Assembly: GCA_948144175.1 (NCBI GenBank)
Contig: CANXME010002275.1
Span: 231,001 to 295,000 of the forward strand
DNA from: Closterium sp. NIES-65
Lineage: Eukaryota; Streptophyta; Zygnematophyceae; Desmidiales; Closteriaceae
Length of the DNA stretch: 64,000 nucleotides
Direction of reading: 5' to 3'
Position numbers and translations under genes: made by a program
Shown here: positions 1-9,348 of the stretch, in pieces
How positions within the stretch are numbered: the stretch's first letter is position 1
How the letters are laid out: each line of letters begins with the position of its first letter
The notes under the pieces: model-generated
Databases searched by the model: none
The model's input: only the letters and a program-made list of their open reading frames with translations
What the model was told of the DNA's origin: nothing

Positions 1-364
1 TGGCGCAACTCCTCTACGCAACGCTGGCAGGCGGTCGACCAAGCTGTACTGGCGGTCGACCAGGCTAGCTGAAGAGTTGCTAGGTGCCTGATGTAGTCAT
101 TGTTGTCATTTCTTCTTCAATCATTCTGTAATTCCAATTTTGCTAGTGAAACTCTTATCAACTTTCTCCCGTGATTGTGCAAGTGCTAAGGAATGCAAGC
201 AAAGCTACGATCACTCTTAGTAGTTCGCTCCTACCCCCCCGTAGTCTAGCTCACTACCTTTGTTGAGTGAATCTCCGCATCTCCTACGCTGGCCAAGGTC
301 AGGGTCCTAAAACAACTAGGGATACGATACCCGACTCATGGGATGATCGAGCACGCCACGGTAT
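1..364. other. Unassigned left edge of Gy0 gypsy relic
   Basis: I see no open reading frame, RNA gene or terminal repeat here. The stretch precedes a degenerate gypsy protease region and is probably the decayed gag portion of the same element, but no zinc knuckle or other motif confirms this. Confidence 0.3.
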
Positions 365-967
365 GTGCACTTGCTGCTAATGTCGCTTTCATGCCATTTA
401 AGGGACGCAACTTCACGTGCAATCGGCCCGGGTACCGCAAAAAATAATGTTCAAAGGAGAAGCAGGGTAAGGGAGCCGAACAACAGAAGGGGTCTTAGCA
501 GCAGGGAAAAGTTGGGATTAAGTAGCATTGGGCCCTCTACGGACGAGACTCGCCGCTCGCCCAACTCAACCGACCCTCACAGAGTGACACCCATTCACGC
601 AGACTATCACACTCGGTTGAACAAGCAGGGTACAATTGTAGACAGTCCTATACTGCTTAGAGGTTGAATGCATACAGACTTGGTTAAAGTATTTGTTGAC
701 AAAGGAGCTAGCCACAACCTTATTAGTACGCAACTGTCCCTGAAGTGGTGTTTGCCTGAGAGAGATGCAAGACTGGTCGACGAAAGACCACTGGCAATAC
801 GGGAACGCATGAACTGAGTTCGAGTTTGTTGCAGGAATGACTTCACATCCATCTAAGAAATAATGGCGACGACACTCGATTGGACTGCCATTATACTCGG
901 ATGTGATTGGCTAAGACAATATAACCCGCAAATTGACCGCACGATGGGCAATTGCAGTGTGTGAGTC
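365..967 (+). pseudogene. Gy0 gypsy gag-end/protease relic
   Basis: One reading frame shows two hallmarks of a Ty3/gypsy aspartic protease: a VDKGASHNLIS stretch near 695-730, where an active enzyme would have D-S-G, and ILGCDWLRQYNPQID near 890-940, the conserved flap-side motif of gypsy proteases. The frame is broken by stops at 665-667 and 815-817, and more follow. The catalytic triplet reads D-K-G, so it would be inactive even without the stops. It is cut off on the right by the T1 insertion at 990. The matching RT, RNase H and integrase relics lie further right in the same orientation, which suggests one dispersed element. Confidence 0.75.
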
Positions 968-989
968 AACCGTAACAACATCGCCTTGC

Positions 990-1003
990 TGTCAGAATGT
1001 AAT
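990..1003 (+). repeat. T1 5' LTR, first 14 bp
   Basis: These are the first bases of the T1 LTR, starting TGTCAGAATG. They match the start of the 3' copy at 17,480. The last five bases (GTAAT) are the left target duplication of CopA. Confidence 0.85.
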
Positions 1004-1135
1004 TGTCATATCATTATAGCTTATGCTTTTGTGTAGGCTATAGTGGGGTATCCCATAGGGGGTACAACCCAATTAGGGTTAGTACTTGTACCCACTTCAT
1101 TCATAGTCCATTCCATTCTCGTTCTCATTCTCACA
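1004..1135 (+). repeat. CopA 5' LTR
   Basis: 132 bp, starting TGTCAT and ending TCTCACA. The first bases differ by one from the 3' copy (TGTCAG). It contains the family core TAGTGGGGTATCCCATAG and GGGTACAACCC. It is very short for a copia LTR. Confidence 0.9.
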
Positions 1136-1219
1136 TGGAATCAGAGCAGGTCCCCTCCTAGGGACTGTTTCTTGGGCCCACCGAAGCGCGCCCCGAGGCG
1201 CGCGTTCTTTTTTTTTTTT
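1136..1219 (+). promoter_or_regulatory. CopA PBS and structured leader
   Basis: The PBS TGGAATCAGAGC (one change from the initiator-Met tRNA complement) is followed by a hairpin GTCCC (1,150-1,154) / GGGAC (1,161-1,165), a GGGCCCACC block at 1,174-1,182, a hairpin GCGCGCC-CCGA-GGCGCGC at 1,186-1,203, and a T run at about 1,207-1,219. The first stem differs from that of CopB/CopG (GTTCCC/GGGAAC) on both arms, which keeps it paired. Confidence 0.65.
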
Positions 1220-1222
1220 AGC

Positions 1223-2120
1223 GACCCGTAGTGTCGCCCTCCCCCCCCCTCCCAGCGGCCCGTCGCGTCGCCTTTCGGTCGCGACCCCGCCGCCCTACTC
1301 TAGCGGCCCCGCCGCCCTACCCTTCGACGGCGCCGCCGCCCTAAGTCGCGGCCCCGCCGCCCTACTTCGACGGCCCCGCCGCCCTACGTCGCGGCCCTGC
1401 CGCCCTACCCTACGTCGCGGCCCCGCCGCCCTACGATTCGACGGCGGCGCCGCCCTACGTCGCGGCCCCGCCGCCCTACTTCGACGGCCCCGCCGCCCTA
1501 CGTCTCGGCCTCGCCGCCCTACTTCGACGGCCCCGCCGCCCTACCCTACGTCGCGGCCCCGCCGCCCTACCCTTCGACGGCGCCGCCGCCCTACGTAGCA
1601 GCCCCGCCGCCCTACCCTTCGACAACGCCGCCGTCCTACGTAGCGGCCCCGCCGCCCTACCCTTCGACGGCCCCGCCGTCCTACGTTGCGGCCCCGCCAC
1701 CCTACTTTGACGGCCCCGCCGCCCTACCCTCCTTCGCGGCCCCGCCGCCCTACGTTGCGGCCCCGCCGTCCTACCCTACATCGACGGCCCCGCCGCCCTA
1801 CTCAGCGGCCCACCAGCCGCCCTACCTGTGGCCCACCCGCCGCCCGACCGCCGGGTCGCCCAGCCGCTGAGCCGCCAAGCCGCCCAGCAGCCGACCGCCG
1901 AGCCGCCGAGCAGCCGAGCCGCAGAGCAGCCGAGCCGCCCCGCAGCCGAGCCGCCGAGCAGCCGAGCCGCTCCGCAGCCGAGCCGCCCAGCAGCCGAGCA
2001 GCCGAGCCGCCGAGCAGCCGAGCCGCCCCGCAGCCGAGCCGCCCAGCAGCCGAGCAGCCGAGCCGCCGAGCAGCCGAGCCGCCCCGCAGCCGAGCCGCCG
2101 GCCGCTGAGCTGCCCTACTT
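1223..2120 (+). repeat. CopA leader GC-rich minisatellite
   Basis: Units of roughly 18-30 bp around CGGCCCCGCCGCCCTACGTC run to about 1,800, then switch to CCGAGCCGCCGAGCAG units up to 2,110. It lies between the leader signals and the gag start at 2,218. Arg/Pro/Ala-rich open frames on both strands are by-products. Confidence 0.8.
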
Positions 2121-2217
2121 CCATACGGCCCGTTCTACCCAGCCTGGTGAGCACATAGCCTTCTTTTTCACTGCGCTGCCCTCACCCTACTGCCTGCACT
2201 ACTAGGCGTCTGTCGTC

Positions 2218-5200
2218 ATGGCTACCCCCAGTGTCCTCGCTTTTGACGCTGAGGGTCGGGCCATTGACTTTGAGGTCTGGGTAGATGACCTCCAGCTGTT
2301 CTTACAGTGCGATAGGGCAGACGGCCTCTCTCTCTTTGACCTTACCTCTGGCGCTTCCCCTGCCCCTGCTGCTGATGCTGACCCTACTGTTCGCTCCCAG
2401 TGGGCTACACGCGATGCTGCTGCACGTCTTGCTGTGCGTCGCCACCTCCCTACCTTTGAGCGTGCGCACTTTAGTCAGTACAAGAGTGCTCAGACCTTAT
2501 ACGACGCTGTAGTTGCGCGCTACTCCTCCCCTGCCACTGCTGCACTGAGCCGCCTCATGCTACCCTACCTCTTCCCTGACCTTGCCGCCTTTCCTACAAT
2601 CGCTGATCTCATTACGCATCTCCGCACTAGTGACACCCGCTACCGCGCTACGCTTCCTGCTGACTTCTGCGCCAAGAACCCCCCCCCCATGTACATCACT
2701 CTCTACTTTCTAGTCACCCGCCTCCCCGACTCCCTTCGTGTAGTCCGGGACCACTTCCTCGCGGTCTGTCCCACCACTCTCACAGTCGACAGCCTAGAGA
2801 AGGCCCTCCTAGCGGCGCATAAGAGCATCGTCGCTGTACGAGCCTCTCGAGGTGACCCCCGCGCCCCCATCTTTGAGGGGTGTTCTCCTTCCCCTCTCTT
2901 GCCCTCTGTCGCCTCTGCCACTGCAGCCGACCTCGTTGGTCTTGAGTCGGTCGGTGCGGCGTCTGCCCCTAGCGAGAGACGTCGCCCTGGCAAGGGCAAG
3001 GGGGGCAAGGGAGCGGGTGGGGCTAGCGGGGGCGGTGGCGGTGGAGGTGGAGGCGGCGGAGGGAGTGGGGGTGGCGGTGGAGGAGGTGGCAGGGGTGGGG
3101 GTGCTAGTGGCAGCAGTGGTGGCGGAGGCGGCGTCGGCGGCGGCCGTACCGGCGGGGGTGGCGGCGGTGGCGGAGGTGGAGGAGGAGGTGGTGGAGGTGG
3201 TCGGAGTGGCACTTCACAGCAGAGCGGCACTGGGGGTGGTCAGCGCCAGCAGCAGCAGCAGCAGCAGCAGCGTTCTCGCGACGTCCCCACCCCTCAGCAG
3301 CTCCGTGATGGGTACACGCAGCGTCAGCGTGGTGGGGGACTTGGTCCCTACGCCTACGTGCTTCGCACCAGCGACCGCGCGGGTGAGCAGTGTGGGGGTG
3401 CCCACCCCACCCAGCGCTGTTTTGGCCGCCTGACGGACGCTTGGCGTCAGCAGTTTCCGGAGGCCACGGAGATCCCCCGCTGGGGAGAGCTGTCTAAGGC
3501 TGGCGTGGCTATCTTTGATCTTGACTTTGATGCTATCCTTGCTGCCATGTATGCTGTGACTATTAGTGATGAGGGTGACTGTTACCGGTGTTTCCCGCCC
3601 GACCCGGGCATTGGTACTGCTGCGCTAGGTGCTTGTGAGGCTACTGCTCTAGGTGCCAGTGCGTCTGCGCTCTCAGGTGCTCGTGAGGCTGCGCTCTCAG
3701 GTACTGCGTCGGCTTCGGCCTCCCTCACCTTCACACTTGACTCAGGGGCTTCTCGCTCCTTCTTTCGAGACCGCACCACACTCACGCCGCTTGGTCGGCC
3801 GGTTGCAGTCTCCCTGGCTGACCCCTCTGGGGGTCTTGTCCTCGCTCACTTCTCCACTGTCCTCTTGTGTCCAGCTGCCCCCTCGGGCGCCCTGTCGGGT
3901 CTGTACCTCCCCTCGTTCTCGACGAACTTGGTGAGTGGTGCTGACCTGCAGGATGCGGGGGTTCACCAGTTTACTCCTGCGAGTCAGCGAGGGACCCACT
4001 GCTCGGACGCCCGCACAGGCCGACACCTGGCCACGTTTTCGCATCGGCCCGGGTCGAGTCTCTACACCCTGACCATTGAGTCTCCTCCAGTCCCTGCGTC
4101 TGGCCAGGTAGCTGCGTCGGGTCAGGTGTTTGCTGCTGCGTCCAGGTCTGGTCCTGAGTCTGCCCCCTGCTCGTGTCGCCTCCTGTCTCACGAGACTCTC
4201 TTGTGGCACCACCGTCTTGGCCACCCCTCCTTACCTCGTCTTCGGGGCATGGCTTCCCGTGTCCTTGTCTCTGGTCTCCCCCGGTCCCTCCCTCCCCTTC
4301 CTTCGGGGCCAGGACCTTTCTGTGTCCCCTGTGTCGAGGGGCGGCTCCGGGCTGCCCCTCACTCCTTCCAGTTTCCCCCGACAGAGGCTCCTCTGCAGAC
4401 GCTTCACATGGACGTGTGGGGCCCGGCCCGCGTCCGTGGACAGGGTCACGAGCGCTACTTCCTGCTGGTGGTTGACGACTACTCGCGTTACACCACAGTC
4501 TTCCCCTTGCGCAGCAAGGGTGATGTCACTGAGGTGTTGATCGACTGGATCCGCGCGGCTCGTCTCCAGCTCAAGAGGAGCTTCGGCTCGGACTTTCCTG
4601 TTCTGCGTCTGCACTCTGACCGAGGCGGAGAGTTCTCCTCTAGCCCTCTGTGAGCCTACTGACGTGCACGAGGCATCCGCCAGACCTTCACGCTTCCGGA
4701 CTCTCCACAGCAAAATGGGATTGCTGAGCGCCGCATTGGCATGGTCATGGACGTCGCTCGTACGTCCATGATGCATGCGGCTGCCCCCCATTTTCTGTGG
4801 CCGTTTGCGGTTTGGTACGCGGCGCATCAGCTCAACCTTCACCCCAGGGTCTCCCGGCCGGAGACCTCCCCAGCCCTGCTGTGGACGGGGAAGGTCGGCG
4901 ATGCGTCTGCGTTCCGTGTCTGGGGATCTCGGGCGTTTGTCCGCGACCTGTCTGCGGACAAGCTGTCCCCTCGTGCTGCTCCCTGTGTCTTCCTAGGCTT
5001 CCCCCCTGACGCCCCAGGGTGGCAGTTCTACCACCCCTCCTCTCGTCGTGTTCTGTCCTCCCAGGACGTCACGTTCGATGAGTCCGTCCCCTTCTACCGC
5101 CTCTTCCCCTACCGCACTCCTTCCCTCCCGCCGCCGCCGCACTTCCTTGTGCCAGGTCCCCCCCCAGTAGACCCCCTTCCCCCTCAGGGTCCTGCCCCTT

Positions 5201-6954
5201 CAGGGTGTCCCAGGTCGATGCAGTCGAGCTAGTCGAGGTTGCTGGTGACTCAGGTACTGCTGAGGGTGCTGCGCCTGGGGGTGCTGAGCGTGGGGGTGCT
5301 AACTGGGGGTGCTGAGTCTGGGGGTGCTGAGCCTGGGGGTGCGGAGCCTGGGGGTGCTGCCTCTGGGGGTGCTGAGCCTGGGGGTGCTGACTCTGAGGGT
5401 GCTGCGCGCGTGGGTGCTGAGCCTGGGGGTGCTGAGCCTAGGGGTGCTGCGTCTGGAGCTGCTGAGCCTGGAGGTGTGGAGCCTGCGGCCACTGGACCTC
5501 CCCTTGTGGCGTCAGACGGTACTGGGCCTGGAGGTTCTCCGGGTGTTTCGTCTCGGCGGGAGCCACTCTCTCCACAGGAGCTGCGTGAGTGGTTTGCTTG
5601 CCGGTGGAGGCGTACTGCTGGAGCTGGCGCTTCTTCGGCCACTGAGGGTGCTGGTGCGGTCGGTCCCGGAGCTGCTGGGCCTGCGGGTCCGCCTGGAGCT
5701 GGAGCTGCTGCGGGTGTTGGTTCTGAGACTACTCCTGTCCGTCCTGGTGGTGGTCGTGCTGCGGGTGCTGCTGGAGGTCCTGCCGCTGGACGTGCTCTTG
5801 GCGCTGGTGCTGCCGGAGGTGCTGAGGGTGCTGGTGCTGTCCCTGCTGTGTCTGGTGCCGCTGCGCGGCCTCGGCCGTACTTCGTTCCACTCCTGCAGCA
5901 GGTTCTTGGTCTTCCTCCTCTCTTAGAGGGTCCACCGCCTGTCCAGTCGCAGTCACAGTTATCGCCGACCTCCCCACTTCCTTCTCCCTCTCCCTACACT
6001 GGTCCTACTGGAGGTCTTGCTGAGCGTCGTGAGCCTGCGTCTCGTCCTGTGTCGCCTGTTCGTGCTGCTCGCACTAGTGGTCGCAGTTCGCGTCAGCGTC
6101 CTCCTCCTGTCCCTGGCACGCACCGGATGTCTCTGCGTCCGTCCACTGCTCCTCTGCGTGCCCCTTTGCCCTCTCCTCCTGAGTCCTCTCTTCCTGCGCT
6201 TGCCGACCCTGAGTCGGACTCTCTTCGTGCTGCCAGTCCTACTGTCACGCGTCTCCTTGCTACTGTCGTCACTGACCCCTCCTTTGAGTCCACTGCTGCG
6301 TCTGCTCTTGTTGCCGAGCTCGTCGACTTTGCTGCTCGCTGTCGTCTAGACTACGCTGCTAGTCTTGTTGCTGAGTCTGCGTCTGTCTGTCCTCCGTCCG
6401 TCGGGGGTGAGTGTGCTCTTGGCACGGACGTCCTTAAGGACAGGCAGGAGGAGTTTCAGTGTCTGGCTGCTGCTTCACCTCATCTCGCGTCTGTACTGCT
6501 TGCCCCTGAGGGAGACCCGGATGCACTAGACATCCCGACTCCGCGCTCTTACGCGGAGGCCGTAGAGGGTCCCTACTCCTCTCAGTGGCAGGCAGCTATG
6601 GATGCAGAGATGGCTTCCTGGAAGTCCACAGGCACCTACGTTGACGCTGTCCCCCCTCCTGGGGTGAACATCGTCAGTGGGATGTGGATCTTCAGGGTGA
6701 AGCGGCCGCCGGGCTCTCCACCTGTCTTCAAGGCGCGGTACGTGGCTCGTGGTTTCAGTCAGCGGCAGGGAGTTGACTACTTTCAGACCTTCTCTCCCAC
6801 CCCGAAGATGACCACTCTTCGGGTGCTGATGCACATAGCCGCTCAGCGCGACTACGAGCTCCACTCTCTTGACTTCAGCACTGCTTTCTTGCAGGGTAGC
6901 CTGCACGAGGAGATCTGGCTGCGCCGTCCACCTGGCTTCACTGGGACTTTCCCT
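2218..6954 (+). pseudogene. CopA gag-pol, 5' portion (gag, PR, IN, start of RT)
   Basis: The start ATG at 2,218 opens the family-specific gag N terminus (MATPSVLAFDAEGR). Downstream are a Gly-rich tract, a Gln run, a zinc-knuckle-like region in which the first Cys is replaced by Tyr, a protease with TLDSGAS, a GAG-pre-integrase HHRLGHP and CVPC motif, an integrase with HMDVWGP and LHSDRGGEF, and the start of RT (WIFRVKRPPG, ARGFSQR, FSTAFLQG). Two TGA stops interrupt the integrase at 4,651-4,653 and 4,660-4,662. A one-base loss near 5,200 shifts the frame, which is recovered near 5,300. The frame ends where CopB enters at 6,960. The RT/RNase H remainder is at 14,500-15,657. Confidence 0.9.
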
Positions 6955-6959
6955 CCTTG

Positions 6960-7094
6960 TGTCAGAACATCATAGCTTACTTATTTGTGTAGGCTATAGT
7001 GGGGTATCCCATAGGGGGTACAACCCAGCTAGGGTTTCCTATTTGTACTCACTTCGTTCATAGTTCACACACTTCTCTCGTTCACTTCTTCACA
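6960..7094 (+). repeat. CopB 5' LTR
   Basis: 135 bp, TGTCAGAACATC...TTCTTCACA, identical to the 3' copy. It carries the family core TAGTGGGGTATCCCATAG and GGGTACAACCC. Confidence 0.93.
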
Positions 7095-7160
7095 TGGAAT
7101 CAGAGCAGGTTCCCCTGTGGGAACTGTGCTTCGGGCCCACCACCTAGAACTTTTTTTTTT
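7095..7160 (+). promoter_or_regulatory. CopB PBS and structured leader
   Basis: The PBS TGGAATCAGAGC is followed by a hairpin GTTCCC (7,109-7,114) / GGGAAC (7,119-7,124) with a 4-nt loop, a GGGCCCACC block at 7,133-7,141 and a T run at 7,150-7,159. The second CCGR hairpin seen in CopA and CopG is not evident here. Confidence 0.6.
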
Positions 7161-7164
7161 CTGC

Positions 7165-8140
7165 CCTGGCGCCCGCCCTAGTGCCCGCCCTAGCGCCCGC
7201 CCTAGCGCCTGCCCTTTCGAGCCGCCCGTTCGCGCCGCCCGTTAGCGCCGCCCGTTAGCGCGGCCCGTGCGGCTGCCCGTTCGCACCGCCCTTTGCGCAG
7301 CCCGTAGCGCCGCCCGTGCGGCCGCCCGTTAGCGCCACCCGTGCGGCCGACCGTAGCGCCCCCCGTGAGCCGCCGCCCGTAGCGCCGCCCGTGCGGCCGC
7401 CCGTAGCGCCCCCCGTGAGCCGCCGCCCGTAGCGCCGCCCGTGAGCCGCCGCCCGTCGCCACCCTTTAGCGCCGCCCGTGAGCGCCGCCCGTGACGCAGC
7501 CGCCCGTGAACCGCCGCCCGTGACGCCGCCGCCCGTGACGCCGCCGCCCGTCCCGTCGCCCCCCCCCCCCCCGTGACGCCGCCGCCCGTCCCGCCGCCTG
7601 CCCGTCACGCCGCCCGCCCGTGAGCCGGCGCTGCCCGCGAACCGCCCACCCGTGGGCCTTCAGCCCGCCCGTGAGCTGCCGACGCCGCCCGTGAGCAGCC
7701 GACGCCACTGCCGTCGCCCGTGAGCCGCCGACGCCGCCGCCTCCGCCCGTGAGCCGCCGACGCCGCTGCCGCTGCCGTTGCCCGTGAGCCGCCGACGCCG
7801 CCGCCGCCGCCCGTGAGCCGCCGACGCCGCTGCCGCTGCCGTCGCCCGTGAGCCGCCGACGCCGCCGCCGCCGCCCGTGAGCCGCCGACGCCGCCGCCGC
7901 CGCCCGTGAGCCGCCGTCTCCCGTGAGCCGCCGCCGACGCCGCCGTCGCCCGTGAGCTCCCCTGGCCGCCCGCCCAGCCGCCCGTGAGCTCCCCGCGCGC
8001 CGTCCTTGCCGCCCGTGAGCCGCCACCGAGCTGCCCCAGCCACCCGAGCCGCCCGAGCCGCCCTAGCCGCCCGAGCCGCCCGCGCCGCCCGAGCCGCCCG
8101 AGCCGCCCGAGCCGCCCGAGCTGCCCGAGCCGCCAGAGGA
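7165..8140 (+). repeat. CopB leader GC-rich minisatellite
   Basis: Tandem units change along the stretch: GCGCCCGCCCTA, then GCCGCCCGTAGCGCC, then GTGAGCCGCCGACGCCGC (about 7,670-7,930), then GAGCCGCCC nonamers to about 8,130. The same succession is present in CopC. Open frames here are low-complexity and not credible genes. Confidence 0.8.
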
Positions 8141-8243
8141 GCTGCTCTCCTGCTCCTGTCGGGCTACTGCTGCTCCTGGGCTGTGTACCTGCGCCGCTGA
8201 CCTACCCGACTCTTCCTGCCCGGTGAGACTGTCAGCTGCTGTC

Positions 8244-9305
8244 ATGGCCACCCCCAATGTCCTAGCTTTTGACGCTGAGGGTAGAGCCATTGACTTTGCA
8301 GTCTGGATTGAGGACCTGCAGCTGTACTTACTGTGTGATGCGGTCGATGAGGTCTCTCTCTTTGACTTTGTCTCTGGCGCTGTCCCTGCCCCTCCTCCTG
8401 ATGCTGATTCCGCCGTTCGCTCCAAGTGGGCGACCCGCGATGCTGCTGCACGTCTTGCTGTGCGTCGCCACCTCCCTTCCTCCGAGCGTGCCCACTTTAG
8501 TCAGTGCAAGACCGCTCAGGCCTTGTACGACGCTGTAGTTGCACGCTACTCCTCCCCTTCCTCCGCTACGCTGAGCCGCCTCATGCTACCTTTTCTCTTC
8601 CCTGACCTCGCTGCCTTTCCCACTGTCGCTGACCTCATTACCCACCTCCGCGCTAGTGACGCTCGCTACCGCGCTGCCCTTCCTGCTGAGTTCCGCGCCG
8701 CCAACCCTCCTCCCATGTACATCACTCTCTACTTTCTTGTCACCCGTCTCCCTGAGTCCCTCCGTGTCGTTAGGGACCAGTTTCTCTCTGTCTGTCCCAC
8801 CACCATCACTGTCGACCTCCTTGAGGAGTCCCTGCTAGCGGCTGAGAAGAGCATAGTCGCTGTAGGGGCCTCTCGGGGTGACCCTCGCACCCCCATCTTT
8901 GAGGGGTGTTCTCCTTCCCCCCTGCTGCCCTCTGTCGCCTCTGCCGCTGCGGCCGACCTCGCTGGTTTTGAGTCGGTCGGTGCGGCGTCTGCCCCCAGCG
9001 GTAGACGCCGCTCTGGCAAGGGCAAGGGGGGCAAGGGAGCGGGTGGAGCTAGAGGGGGCAGTGGCGGAGGAGGTGGGGGTGGCGGGGGGAGTGGGGGTGG
9101 CGGTGGAGGTGGTGGCGGGAGTGGAGGTACTGGTGGAGGCGGTGGAGGCGGAGGTGGCGGCGGGGGCGGTAGCGGAGGAGGCGAGGGCGAGGGTACCAGT
9201 GGGGGCAGTGGCGGTGGAGACGGGGGCGGTGGTGGAGGCGGGAGTGGCGGTGGCGGCGGGGGTCAGAGTGTCTCGTCCCAGCGCAGCAGCTCTGGGGGTG
9301 GTCAG

Positions 9306-9348
<43 letters not shown>

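Noticed and set aside
1476-2205. Arg/Pro/Ala-rich frames in the GC-rich leaders (also 7,200-8,200; 16,300-17,200; 20,500-21,400; 30,200-31,100; 37,600-38,400; 40,400-41,500)
   Set aside because: Low-complexity, open on both strands, and not conserved in reading between relatives with shifted repeat numbers.
2703-3230. Poly-proline frames antisense to the Gly tract of gag
   Set aside because: Antisense shadow of GGN codons; the sense strand carries conserved gag domains on both sides.
8223-8243. GTG at 8,223 as the CopB gag start
   Set aside because: The ATG at 8,244 opens the peptide conserved in all copia copies of the window, and eukaryotic GTG starts are rare.
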